Origin: Typha latifolia
Lineage: Eukaryota; Streptophyta; Magnoliopsida; Poales; Typhaceae
DNA: 64,000 bases
Direction: 5' to 3'
NCBI GenBank assembly: GCA_019914945.1
Contig: CM034111.1
Location: 2,666,001 to 2,730,000, forward strand
In this document: in pieces, positions 35,903 to 47,260 of the stretch
Layout of the letters: each line of letters starts with the position of its first letter
Numbering within the stretch: position 1 is the first letter of the stretch
Notes under the pieces: model-generated
What the model was told of the DNA's origin: nothing
Seen by the model: only the letters and a program-made list of their open reading frames with translations
The model's database searches: none
Program-made: the position numbers and the translations under genes

Positions 35903-37429
35903 TCACAAATCAAGCATATGCTCCTGGAGCTCAAAATCACAGTTCTCCATCTCAACTTGAAGCATCTTAAGCATCCCATAAATTTCATCAGACTGCGGAT
36001 GAGACCTATCTGCTGCCACAAACTCATGTGTATTGCCATCGATCTCTACTGCACTAAACCCGGGCTTCTTCTTTATCCCTTGGGCTTTCATCAAATACCT
36101 CACCTCCCCAACCCCATCCCACATCCCTATTGCCGCATATATGTTTGATAGCAGCACATAATTGGAGTCAATATCTGGTTCCAACTCGACGACGTACCTC
36201 ATCAGCTTCTCAGCCAATTTAACATCCCCATGCATCCTGCTCGCTGACAGAAGAGAACCTAATATCACCTCATTTGGTCTCATCGGCATTCCCTCAACCA
36301 CTCGCATTGCTTCATCCAGCCGCCCAGCCCGGCCAAGCAAATCCACCACACATCCATAGTGCTCAACCCTGGACGGTATCTTGTACTCCTTCAACATGAG
36401 ATTGTAGTATTTTAGCCCCTTGTCTGCCAGGCCAGCATGGCTGCAGGCTGTAAGAACACCAGTGAATGTTATTCCATCTGGCTCAAACCCCTGCCTTCGC
36501 ATCACCTCAAAGTGCTCAATTGCATCCTTACAACACCCATTGATTGCAAAACCAACCACCATGGAATTCCAGGAAACCAAGGTCCTCTTCGTCATCCTTT
36601 TAAACACCTGGCAAGCGAAACCAACATGCCCACATCTCGAATACATATCAATGAGCGAATTAGAAACACGAACATTATCCCTAATAAATTCTATCCCCAT
36701 GACATACCGATGAATCCAGAGACCCAACCCGAGGGCACCGAGTTCTGCGCATGCCGAAATGACTCCAATGATAGTAACATAGTCTGGTTCCACCCCACTA
36801 GCAAGCATCCTTCTGAAACAGTCCAAGGCTTCTTCTAACAAACCGTTCTTGACGCACCCATCAATCAAGGCCGTCCAAGAGACCTTATCCGGTTGGGTAA
36901 TTTCATCAAACACCTCAAAGGCGCCTTCAACATCGCCATTGTGCATTAGTCCGGCGACCATGGTGTTGAAGGAAACGGAGCTCTTCCGCACCATTCTGTC
37001 AAACACCCTACGGGCGAGGTCGGGGAGGCGAGATTTGCAGTAGAAGCCGACGAGGGCAGTGGAGAGGAGGAGGTGGGAGTGGGAATGAGAGGGGAAGTCG
37101 AGCTTGAGGGAGAGGGAGTGGAGTGAAAGCGCGAGCGGGAGGGAGGAGGAAGAGAAGGGGAAGTCGGCGCAGGAGGAGAGGAGGGTGAGGAGGGTGACAT
37201 GGTTGGGGAGGACGCCGGAGGAGAGCATGGAGGAGAAGGCGGCGGAGGCGGCGGCGATGTCGCCTCGGCGAGCTGGGCGGGCGATGGCGGCGGTCCAGGA
37301 GACGACATCGTGGGGGTGTTTAGAAGTATATTGGGTGGATGGGTGGAGTAGCTTCGGGGAGGTTTTCGGTGGTAGCGGTGGTGGGAGGGAAGGGGGGAGA
37401 GGGAGGTGAGTTAGAGTGGAGATGGCCAT
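35903..37429 (-). CDS. PLS-class, E/E+ pentatricopeptide repeat protein, CLB19-like
   Basis: Intronless gene for 508 residues. PPR proteins of this class bind organellar RNA and specify C-to-U editing sites, with a DYW-type deaminase often supplied by a partner. The ATG at 37429 is preferred over the open extension upstream, which would run through a 30-base homopolymer. It gives a Ser/Thr/Pro-rich N-terminus like a plastid transit peptide. Tandem PLS repeats follow (VVSWTAAIARPARRGD, SVSFNTMVAGLMHNGDVEGA, KVSWTALIDGCVKNGLLEEA, LVSWNSMVVGFAINGCCKDA, YGCVVDLLGRAGRLDEA). Then come an E domain (PNEVILGSLLSASRMHGD, NYVLLSNIYAA) and E+ region (KKPGFSAVEIDGNTHEF). No DYW domain follows. The arrangement resembles Arabidopsis CLB19/At1g05750 (plastid rpoA and clpP editing), from memory; orthology is likely but unproven. 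Confidence 0.88.
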   Translation of the reverse strand: MAISTLTHLPLPPSLPPPLPPKTSPKLLHPSTQYTSKHPHDVVSWTAAIARPARRGDIAAASAAFSSMLSSGVLPNHVTLLTLLSSCADFPFSSSSLPLALSLHSLSLKLDFPSHSHSHLLLSTALVGFYCKSRLPDLARRVFDRMVRKSSVSFNTMVAGLMHNGDVEGAFEVFDEITQPDKVSWTALIDGCVKNGLLEEALDCFRRMLASGVEPDYVTIIGVISACAELGALGLGLWIHRYVMGIEFIRDNVRVSNSLIDMYSRCGHVGFACQVFKRMTKRTLVSWNSMVVGFAINGCCKDAIEHFEVMRRQGFEPDGITFTGVLTACSHAGLADKGLKYYNLMLKEYKIPSRVEHYGCVVDLLGRAGRLDEAMRVVEGMPMRPNEVILGSLLSASRMHGDVKLAEKLMRYVVELEPDIDSNYVLLSNIYAAIGMWDGVGEVRYLMKAQGIKKKPGFSAVEIDGNTHEFVAADRSHPQSDEIYGMLKMLQVEMENCDFELQEHMLDL

Positions 37430-37568
37430 GGAGTATATTGAAATTGAATGCACAAAAAGGTCGTTTTGGTAGTTAAAACTTAAAAGACGAGGATCTGTAG
37501 GTTGTATGCAATCCCCGCTGCAGGAGCTTCCTGCAGTGAGTACTAGCAGACTTACCATTTTCTTTCTC

Positions 37569-37569
<1 letters not shown>

Positions 37570-37599
<30 letters not shown>
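37570..37599. repeat. A30 homopolymer
   Basis: Thirty consecutive A on the plus strand. Read from the minus strand it encodes the Phe run in the spurious N-terminal extension of the PPR frame. Confidence 0.95.
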
Positions 37600-37601
<2 letters not shown>

Positions 37602-37695
37602 AGCAAAAGAACGTAGAACCTATAGACCGACTCGTAGGTTACTAGTTTGATCGAAGCAGGCATAATTCAAACCCCATTATCAAACCAATATATTG

Positions 37696-37698
<3 letters not shown>

Positions 37699-37729
<31 letters not shown>
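37699..37729. repeat. TA microsatellite
   Basis: Uninterrupted TA array of about 31 bases, upstream of the PPR gene. Confidence 0.95.
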
Positions 37730-37736
<7 letters not shown>

Positions 37737-38359
37737 ATAAATTTTCATTACTAATTTTATTTTCCGGAATACATAAGAAGATATTTTTAATTGTTCATTT
37801 CACATAAAACTAGACTGAGATTTTATATTTTGCGACACAAGGCCCTTTTATTATTTTCCTACCAATTTGATCAAGTTAACTAGTTAAGTGCTAGGAAAAG
37901 CATGTACCTAAACGAGTCAGACTGTCAGAGGTATAAATACTAACATGATGTAACAGTATCAAGGAAAAAGAAAATTCCCATTCTCCAAAATATTCAAATT
38001 CTTAAAGCTAAGGAAATTCTATATACCTTTCTCGTCAATTCTCATCATTTCTCAAGGCAACAAGAAGAAAACAAGCCAAAAATAAAAATGAAAAAGAAGA
38101 GAGAGACCTATGTTTCGAAAGATAGCATGCCAATGTAGCTCCTAAGGACTGAAGAACCTGTACTTTATTTTTCATTTGGCATACCTTCAGCAGCAAACAC
38201 AGGGAAACACTAACAAATCCCTCCTAATTTTTCACCAGCAAGAATATCTACCGACTTTCCACCTCTCAGATCCTCTAAATGTCAATGGAATAATATTTAA
38301 CTACTTAAACTAAATAATCACTAGGCCTGAAGCAGAGGTAATTTAACAAAATTCATGCC

Positions 38360-41300
38360 TCAGGCATCACTGCCAGTTAAATTGTCTGCAGATGCTTCTA
38401 CTAGCTCTTCCTTTAATAGAATCTTCTGCTGTAACAGCTTAGAGGATTGGACTAGCTCTTCCTTGTGCTGTAAAAAGGATGTAAAAAGAAGTCAAATATT
38501 GCAGTGTCTCAAGACTAGATAACACTAAGTAGCTTTCGCCAAACATGTAAATGGAAGTCTTTGATATAGACAGTTAACTGGATTACCTTCATGATAAAAG
38601 CATCAATCTCCTCCTTTGTGAGAGCAGCCACCTCTTCATTTTCATCCCAGCCAAGTGAGTGTAAGAAGGCCTTTTCTTCTGGGTCAACAGGCTCAAAAAA
38701 TGAGTTGGTTTCTTCATTGTCAGTCAGAAATCTCTGAGACTCCTCGCAAGCATCTGGATCTTCACAACTACAATTTCCGTTCTCTGAGGACTTCAAGTCA
38801 GAACTACCATTCTTCCCATGGTCACCAGCAGAACTCAGCTTTCCTGAATTTACAGAGCTGGATGAAGGTGAAACAGAGCCGGACTCAGGAGTAGCACCAG
38901 AAGAAGAATTTGATGTCTTGTTCCGTATGTAGTTGAAAAATTCATGCCTGTCCTTAGCTTGGGACTGCAACCTTTTCTCACCAAATGAACCTAGGGAAGA
39001 CGATGCAGTGGCACTCTTGCTATCACCTTTGAATTTTTGGTTAGTAGGGCTCTTCAAAGAAAGAATTGATGCAGGAGCTAGACCAACAGGGGTCACAACG
39101 TTGCTAACATTTGGGCCATCTTTAGCAGTAGGAGAGACAGAATTCTTTTCTCGGTTGAGTACTTGGAAGCTTCCCACTTGAGATAGCTTTGTGATATCAG
39201 ATCTAACTGGGGCATGAAAGGCAGAGTTGACAGGCTGAGATGACAACTTCTGCCCGATCTTAAAAGCAGTAGCAGATTCCCCACCTCTTGCTCCTTTGGC
39301 TTTTAGCTTTTCTGATAAGCTTGAAACCTGAACAGGGAACAGAATCTTGAAGCATGAATAACTTTACTCAAGAGTTGATGACCAGAAAAATAGTGACAGT
39401 CACAATAAATAATGATTAGTCATCTATTCTCCACAAGTAAAAGAAATAAAAGATGCAAAACGAAATTTCGCATTGAAACTATAACCTTATTAGAAAGAAA
39501 TAATCATAAGTTGCAAATGACAGTTCCAGTAAGATAACAAAAAACAACAAAATCCCTCATAAATGCCATCAAGTGGCAAAAGGAAGGTTGACAAATCAAA
39601 CTTAGCATCTAGATAACCTCCAAATTTTAAAAAACAATTGTGAGGAGAGGATACGGATTAAACAGATAGAACTTGGAAAGGCTGTAATAATTAATAGCAT
39701 GTCAACCAATATTTAGGGATACCTACATAATGAATTAATTTGATTAACTTTTCTATTTAAAAAAATTAGAAGGCCTAAAAAGAAGATGACAGTTAAGAAA
39801 GAACATTTTAGTACTAAAACCTAATGTAGATTATAAAGAATTTTGCAAATTATCGTAAATTAAACTTTTGGTTAATACTATGAAACTTGTGAAAGAATAA
39901 CTAAATAAAGTCAATAGAAGTTAAAACAAACCTAGTGTATCTGAAAAACAAGTTTGTTTTACATCATGTAAATCTACATTAGAAGCTACCTAACTACTAA
40001 GAAGATTGATGTTGAATTTTAGAGAAAAGAAAAGAGCCTTACGTATGTTAATTAATTTAAAGAGGCCTATGATAGGGTCTCCATGTAGAATTAAGGTGGT
40101 TTGCTGTAGAGAAGAAGTGCAGTGAAATCGGTAGTATGAAGCATAAGTATGTTAGAGCTATCATTGGAAGGGGAGACAAATGAAATTCTCCAACTATGGC
40201 TGCACAAAAGTTTATCCTCAGGTCCTTAAATTTTTTGAATTGTTAATGAATATATTAACTAAAAATATTTGAAATGAGCTTCCATGGTGTATTTTGTTTG
40301 TTGACAAAACATCTATTTGATAAATCTACAACAGCGTCAAACAGAAAGATAAAAGATATTAAATGAAAGTGCCAATGCAAAAATTTTAGACTCAGTAGAT
40401 CTTAAACTAATTATATGCAATGAGATTCTTAATAGATTAACACATAACAAATAGAAGACTGTAGAAGAAAAAGAGTAGATGAATACTGGTGCAGAAAATT
40501 AATCTAAACCTATGACCTATATCTTCCATTAGTCACTAACCTCTCTTCCTTCACTAAAACTAATGAACAGCAGCCCTAGGAAGAGGAATCTGCCTAAGAA
40601 ATAAATCATTTGAAACTAAAACAAGCTAGGAATTTTGCTGATTTCAGAACAAAAGTCGTATTCAGGAAAATCTGTGCTATTAATATTTGTTTCTAAAATA
40701 ATTCAGGTTTTAAATCAGTAGGAACCCACTTACAGATCTAACAAATAGAATTAAGTCTAGAGATGGCTTCAACATCAAGAAAGGAATCTTGGATTGAAAC
40801 TAATAGATCCTGACGAATGTTCAAAGACAAGTAGCTTTAAATATTAATACGTTATCACTAAAGGTAAGATAATCACACAAGAGTATGGGATTATCGGGAT
40901 TTCGGTATTAAACTTATACTCCTGCTATATTTCAAAGAAGACTAAGCAGGGTTCAGATATTAATGGTGTTCATAGATTGCACTAAAGAGAAACTGTTAGG
41001 GGGCTTTTGTTGCGAGATACAATTAATCAGCTTGGTTTTGATCTAGGGCGAAACTTTCGAGAACAACTACGAGCAATCTAGCCATCTAAAAGATCTGTGA
41101 TGAGTTGTTCCTTTTGAAGTAAGGAATCCAACGCAATCAGAATCACGTCAATTGGAGGTGTAGATCAGAAGTTATGAAAAAAATACTGACTGATAGTCAG
41201 ATGGTAGCGAGATGGTCGTGGTTGGTGGAAGGTGGAGTAATGATTAGGGTATTGGGAGGTGACAATGGTAGCGATGGGGGAGATAAAGCATTAAGCTAGA

Positions 41301-44300
41301 TAAAGGGATAGAGGATGGACCGATCCTTGATAAGCAAGGGGGCATGGTCGGATTGAAGAAGGAAAAAAACGACGTCTGATGATGGATGCCATAAGAGAAA
41401 GAGATAGAGGTATAGGAAGGAAAAACTTCAATATTTCATCAATAGCTTCAATAAGGTTGGCTTTTGTCTATTTAAAGGCTAACCTAACAAGCAAACAAAG
41501 AAAAGATAACCCTAAAAATAATGCATTCTCGTCAGGTGCGTTCGAACGGGGAGCGAGCCTGTTCGAACGGTTCAAAAACGTTTTCTATATTTACGAACGT
41601 GTGCAAGTGTTCGAACACAACAACCAGAAGTATAGAAAGTATATTCCAGGGGGTTATTGTTCGAACATGACAACCATTAGTTATTATTATTAGTATTATT
41701 ATTATTATTACTAAAATTACTATTATATTCCAGGGGTTTCACAAGATTTGTATGTTTATTCTCGTATTTCCTTGGATTAGATCATAATCTTTCTTCACTT
41801 TCTTCCTCATTTACTCTCGAAAAATTTCTTCTCTTCCCTTAAATGTGCAAAACATGTTCCATTGATTCCCTCTTCCATTTTAATGAGATCTTGACTATTG
41901 TAAATCTTTAAGGTTTGCTTAAGTCTCAAGCTAATTGACCAAACAGAAAAAGAAGGTTTAATAAATCAAAACAAATAGTTGGTTAATCACAAATCTATTT
42001 TCTTCTCTAAAAGAAATTATAAGGCCGTTAGTTCTACTACTCACTGACCCAAAAATGTTACTCTCTAATTAGAAAAAATGATGTTCTTTCAATACTTTCT
42101 TCATACATCTAAAGGGTAAGTTGGATCCAGATTTCAATTTCAATCCAGTTAAGCCCTTGTGGAACTGATCTATTTTCAACCCACACAATAAGTCACTCCA
42201 TGAGTAGATATTCTATCAGTACCCTCCTTACTCCTAAGTAACATAAATATATGAATAAAAAGATACAGTTGTGCATAACATTTAATTATTGTTGAGACTT
42301 AAGAAGCAAGCTAGAGAGAGATTAAAAAAAAATCTAGAGAAGAGTCTAAATTTGAACTTTCTTCTTCTCCATCAAGAACAAGAATATATCTTGCTACCAC
42401 TTAGCCACTGAACTTCCTCTTGTTGATGGAAAAGAAACTTCAGCCCTTTCAAAGTACAGGAATTCTAAGATTGCCATATAAAATATATGACAGAGTAACA
42501 TAAGATCTATGAAGCAACAGATATTGTATTGACAGAAATTCTAAGATTGCTTCAATATTGTTGGCATGTCCACATCAGATACTGTGACAGATGTAGCATT
42601 GAAACGTCGTGGACACGATCAGCTCATTTTTTTTATATTTGATATGAGTACCTTCAATATTGGAGCTCATATGTATATATAAACTCTATAATCCATGCTT
42701 TATATGTCAAAACCAAGCTAAATTAAGACAAATTTTTTAAACGTTTAGGCTTTAATCTATAGTTCCATAAACTATGAAAAATCAGTAATAGACCAAGTTC
42801 AAGTTCAACACCCAAGATTGTTTGAAAAGTTATGGTGCTTAGGGACAAAAGGGCATTTATCAAGACACCAAGTACAGTGCAAGTTTGCAACAAAGAAGAA
42901 GAATGTACACTTGTATAAGTAGTTGAAAGATCACAATCTGTTTTTCATGCTGGTCTAATGCATAGTGGAACAGCAAAACCAATTGTCAATGTTCGTGTGC
43001 TCTAGAACAAACTCCCTGAGCAAAATCCAAGTTTTAAAGCATTCTACACAATAGTGAAAAATGAGATTCATGAAAATGAGGACCAACAAGTTGAACTAGT
43101 CATCATGCTACCTAGAAAACATATAACTAGACTATCTAGATACTACAGAAAATTAGTGAAACAACTAAATATACATGCCAGTATGTTATATAAAGGTAAG
43201 TTTCTAGGCAGTACAAGGCAGTGGATAAGTCAATGTAAGATAATTCTAAGCATCAAGTATCACCCTAAAAACCTACATACATAATTCTCCTGCTATGTTC
43301 TTACTTGACAATTATATTATCTAAATTTGTTTGAGAAAGTATATCTGAAGTCTTCCTATTAGTTTTATAATCATTAAAAGCATGGAAAACATTTACCATT
43401 ATCATCCAGAAAGAGAGAGAAAGATTGTCAGTATAAAGCAGTACAGAATGCAGCAATAACTAATATATGTTCCATTTGTGGATATCCTTTTAGCGATAAA
43501 ATAAAAACAAACAAATATTTTTCTACACCATTGTAGATGCACAAACATTTTTAAAATAATATTTAGTAGAAGGGAAGAAGAAAAAAAACTTGAAGCTTAA
43601 GAAATGTCAGGAGCTTACAGAATTTTTGGTCATTGAAGGTGTCATAGGTATTAGCTGCTTGCATTGTCTAAGAGTCAGTTCCTCAATCCTCTGGGTATCA
43701 ATTGGCAACTAAAAAGAATATTAAACATCAATACAAAATAGTAAAGCATCATATAAATGAAACAATTCAACATGATTGTTGTCACATCCACTAGTCTACC
43801 TGGGGTGCAGTACGAACTCGTGATGGAGCTTGTGCTACTGTTTCAGCCATGTTTAAGCCTGTTACAGTGCTTGAGGCTATAGGGACCTGAATGGCAGGTG
43901 CAGCATGTGAAACAGATGTTACCCCTGACCCATTAGCGCCAACTGCCAAAGGTACTTCAGCTAATACAGAATTCCAGATATCAACACCAGGTATTGCTCC
44001 AGCGCCAATAGGAATGCTTTGAATAGGGGTGCTAATACCAGGAGATGAAACCCTCTTTATTTCTGGCCGGCCATTCTTCTCTTCAACTCCAAGGGATGGG
44101 AAGTCTTTTTCAAAGGAGGAACCAGTTATATTCCCTCTAGAAAGAACACTACTACTTGAATTTGTTCCGACTCCTTTCACCCATGTATCAACTGGCCTCC
44201 CTGAGACCATAGAGCGAGATCGCCTCAAAAGTTCCTTTTCAGACCTACTCAGAGTTAATGGATCCAAATGGTCATTGAACCCATTGTCAGCCAAGACCAT

Positions 44301-44727
44301 CCTATTATCTCTGTCACGAAAATCAGAATCCTTTTCCCGCTCTCTATCACGATTGCTCCTACCAAAACTACTGTAAGCCCTTGATTTCCCTAAGATATCT
44401 TTATCATGACTTCTGGATCCATTGGTGCTCAAACTCCTTCTAGAGGAAGATAAAGAACCTCTCTCACGATCGCTCACCACCGACAATCTGTTTCTAGATG
44501 ATACGCCTATACCATATTCATCTACAACAATTTTAAAAAAAAAATCATTGGTAATAAATACAAGAATCAACTAAACTAAAACTACCAAGTAACAATGTAA
44601 AAGCGCAAGAAGAACAAATACTTGAATACGAGGAAGTACTGGCGTGATGATTCGAAGTGGCATTGCCACTAACCCCGTTGGATGACTTCAACCACTCTGG
44701 CTTGAATGCCGGCTCACTTTTCTCCAT
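38360..44727 (-). CDS. Vasculin-like (GPBP1-like) nuclear protein, plant-specific form
   Basis: Five exons in transcription order: 44727-44622, 44521-43800, 43708-43619, 39327-38587, 38467-38360; 588 residues, all junctions in frame. The N-terminus (KPEWLKSSNG) is followed by a long Ser/Arg/Asp-rich region (about 45-110), probably disordered. At about 175-179 is DFPSL, inside an EKDFPSLGVEE context, and at about 521-550 is EEKAFLHSLGWDENEEVAALTKEEIDAF. These two blocks resemble the conserved parts of vasculin/GC-rich promoter-binding protein 1, a nuclear protein linked to transcription in animals. In plants such proteins are mostly annotated as uncharacterised, so function here is inferred from limited motif similarity. 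The fourth exon encodes a KEEID(A)F segment interrupted by an intron before the helical tail (HKEELVQSSKLLQQK). The third intron is 4.3 kb and holds a decayed LINE. Confidence 0.85.
40050..40430 (+). pseudogene. Decayed LINE reverse-transcriptase fragment
   Basis: In the plus strand, antisense within the third intron of the vasculin-like gene, reverse-transcriptase motifs of a plant non-LTR retrotransposon appear in order but in shifting frames with stops. They are KEAYDRV at 40059-40079, an EKKC...KYVRAIIG stretch near 40106-40175, an LHxxxxLS(S)P-like block near 40200-40230, PWCILFVD at 40282-40305 (the position of the [F/Y]xDD catalytic motif, with the second Asp now Lys), and FRLSRS at 40384-40401. 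The order and spacing match a LINE RT domain. Several stops and at least one frameshift make it non-functional. The rest of the element is not recognisable. Confidence 0.7.
41541..41676. repeat. Cluster of four TTCGAAC motifs
   Basis: TTCGAAC occurs at 41541-41547, 41562-41568, 41610-41616 and 41660-41666. The last two sit in 18-bp imperfect direct repeats (41609-41626 and 41659-41676, 16 of 18 identical) exactly 50 bp apart. This stands out in AT-rich intron DNA and probably belongs to a larger, unrecognised repeat. Confidence 0.6.
41640..41736. repeat. 13-bp direct repeats flanking a (TTA)n tail
   Basis: TATATTCCAGGGG occurs at 41640-41652 and 41724-41736. The 71 bp between them end in a run of TTA units (about 41680-41711) plus AT-rich sequence. 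Flanking repeats plus a simple 3' tail look like a small retroposed insertion, but slippage is also possible. Confidence 0.4.
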
Positions 44728-45509
44728 GAGGGACAGCGATCATCATCTATATACAAGAACTAATTCTTCCTCCCTGAGACCAAAAACAAGTCTTTCTTTC
44801 CCACTGAATGCCTTCTCAGTTCTCACCATACAAAATACACAATCCAAGGAAGAAGGAGAATAAACCCATCAAAGGGCCATCCCCAGACCAGGGACCAAGC
44901 CCTCCCCACACCCTCCAATGCAGGCACAAAGAATCTATGCCGCACCAAATCCTCTCATATAATTAAAAAAAAAAAATACAATTTTCCACGATTACAACAA
45001 CCCTAGCAATCAAATGAAAAGACGAGAGGCGGGTCTTCCACAAAGACCGGATATTGGAACCCTAAGAAAACCTAGCGGAGAGCTTCTATCTAGAACAAAC
45101 CAGTGCCAGAGTTGGGGATAGATATATATTAATACCAATACGGCGGCGAAAAGGTCGGGGCGAGAGAAGAGTAGTAAAGTTGGAGGAGGACTCCCTCCTA
45201 TCCGCAAACTTATTCGCTATTGTACTTCCAGAATAAGAGCAGGGATCGGGATACCGCAGCGCGCTGGCGGCGAAGGGAGAGGGAAGAGGTCTGCGCCAAT
45301 GTTCGTGCTAATCCAAATGTTGGGGCGAATTGGAGAGGAATAAGGCGGAATAAGCGGGAAGAGGATTGGGATTAGGGGGTGAGGAATAAAGCGAATAGAG
45401 TTTCGTTCTTCCCTCTCTTTGAAAACCAATCAGAATTGTTTGTAGACAGAATAGAAGAAGAGAGGAGGCCTCGTTTGCTCTCCTCCCAAAGAGTTGCTAT
45501 TGTTGTGGG

Positions 45510-45541
<32 letters not shown>

Positions 45542-47260
45542 TGGTTTCCTTTGGCTTTGGAAAAACCCTATGGCTAAGTAACTAAACCAACTCGCCTTGT
45601 AGGCTTTAACCCAGACCACAACTCCCCCGTTACTGTTAGATATGAAGACTAGTGCAACGCATCCAAGGATCGAATCCTAGCCGTCCAAAAAGATTATATG
45701 GGTGTGACAGAGGAGGGACGGTTGCGAAGATTTTGGGCCAAAATGGGCTCGTCCAATAGGGTCTTGCCTCGTTTTGTCTCCAGATACGCTACTTCGGGTT
45801 TAGCGTTATCCGTAGATTTAGTTTTTGGGTTTTCTACGTAATTGCCACTGAAACTGTAATTTTTTTGTTTTTCTTTACTCTTTTCAGAATTGTCACTGTG
45901 GTTAATTTTTAAAATAAATTTATATTTTTATATATGTAAATAACTAAAATACCCTTCTTTCTTGAAGTTTAGAGTAGAAAATATTTATTAATGATTTTTG
46001 TCTATATACTATGGTATTAGGTAAAATATTGAATAGCTTTTAAACTGTTTTCAATTATTAATTTTTAATCTAATTTGGTATGATTAGTCAGATTTAAGTA
46101 ATGAAATGATATTTTTAAAAGAACACAACTAGTTTAATAGTAATTATGATATTTTAGAAGTTTCAGAGACAATTATGTAAGAATTGTTTGTGTTTTTCTC
46201 ATGATATTGATGAGTGTTGAACGTTTTGGTTCATTTATGTGGCATATTGATGGCTTCTGGACTTCTCTAGTAGGTTTCAGATCATATCAGAATAGAGCCT
46301 AGCTTTTATAAGAATATCCTACCATATGAGAACAAACTTATTGTGTAAGAACGCAAAACAATTCAATAATACTATTGAAGGATAGACAGCATTTTCCATA
46401 TCTTCCAAAATATGACAAGGACCTCGTCTTCATCTCAGACACACAAATGAGTTACTTCTTACAGTAGCATTCATTGTATGGCAACTCATCCATCCTATGA
46501 CTTTTAGCCCACTCGATCTCAACAACAACAAAAAAATGAACACTAATAAATTCAAGTTCCTTTCCATTGGAGAATCAATTGAAATCATAATACCCTAACC
46601 TTGCCATATAACAACCCAGTAAATAATACACAACAATAGTTTAAGTGCTATCAAAGAAGAAACAAATGTTACACACTATTTCAGAAGTTTTTTACAGATG
46701 TTGAAATGGTCTCAAGCCATAGTCTTTGCAGGGGAACTTTCTCACTGGAATAAATAATGTTAGGATAATAACTTTCATACTGCAGCTTGATCCTTCTTGG
46801 ATTGAAACAGATTCGCTGGATGCCACCATTCTGTCACGCTTTCGATTCCTAGTATGATATACTGTCAATAAGATAAATAGCTAGTGCTTGTATAAATAAG
46901 TTCCATCTCAAAGCTCCAGAAGAAAAGCTGAACAAACCTGCTGACTTCTCATTCTACAAGGAGGCCAATATTACTTATACACCATTGTCTTCAGCAATCA
47001 CGGGACATAAAGCTTGCATTCCCTGAGATCGTGGTCAGCTTGAACAATAGCAGGAAAAGTTCCTTTGTGTTTTACCACATAAATACGGCCAATACCCTGA
47101 ATGATACCTGGACATCAAGAACTGCTGTTGAATACATAAACTTTGGCTGAAGAGGATGACTCATACTTTTCGATCATCATTGATCAAGCTCATGTTCACC
47201 AGATGATGTGCCAGTGACTTCCACAACCACGCAAAACATATGCTTCACCAATGTACATCA
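44728..47260. other. Intergenic region between vasculin-like gene and CPR5
   Basis: The left part (to about 45.6 kb) is the upstream region of the vasculin-like gene and holds a CT array at 45511-45537. From 45.9 to 46.7 kb it is AT-rich without recognisable features. The last roughly 500 bp are the probable CPR5 3' UTR. No other gene is supported. Confidence 0.5.
45511..45537. repeat. CT microsatellite
   Basis: About 27 bases of CT repeats, roughly 800 bp upstream of the vasculin-like start codon. Confidence 0.95.

Larger units (their letters stand above)
37430..38359. other. Spacer upstream of PPR and downstream of vasculin-like gene
   Basis: Contains the PPR gene's promoter and leader and, at its right end, the probable 3' UTR of the next minus-strand gene. 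A run of 30 A (37570-37599) and a TA array (37699-37729) lie here. No further coding signal is seen. Confidence 0.55.

Noticed and set aside
37430..37663. N-terminal extension of the PPR frame
   Set aside because: It runs through a 30-base A homopolymer giving a Phe run; the ATG at 37429 gives a normal transit-peptide-like start.
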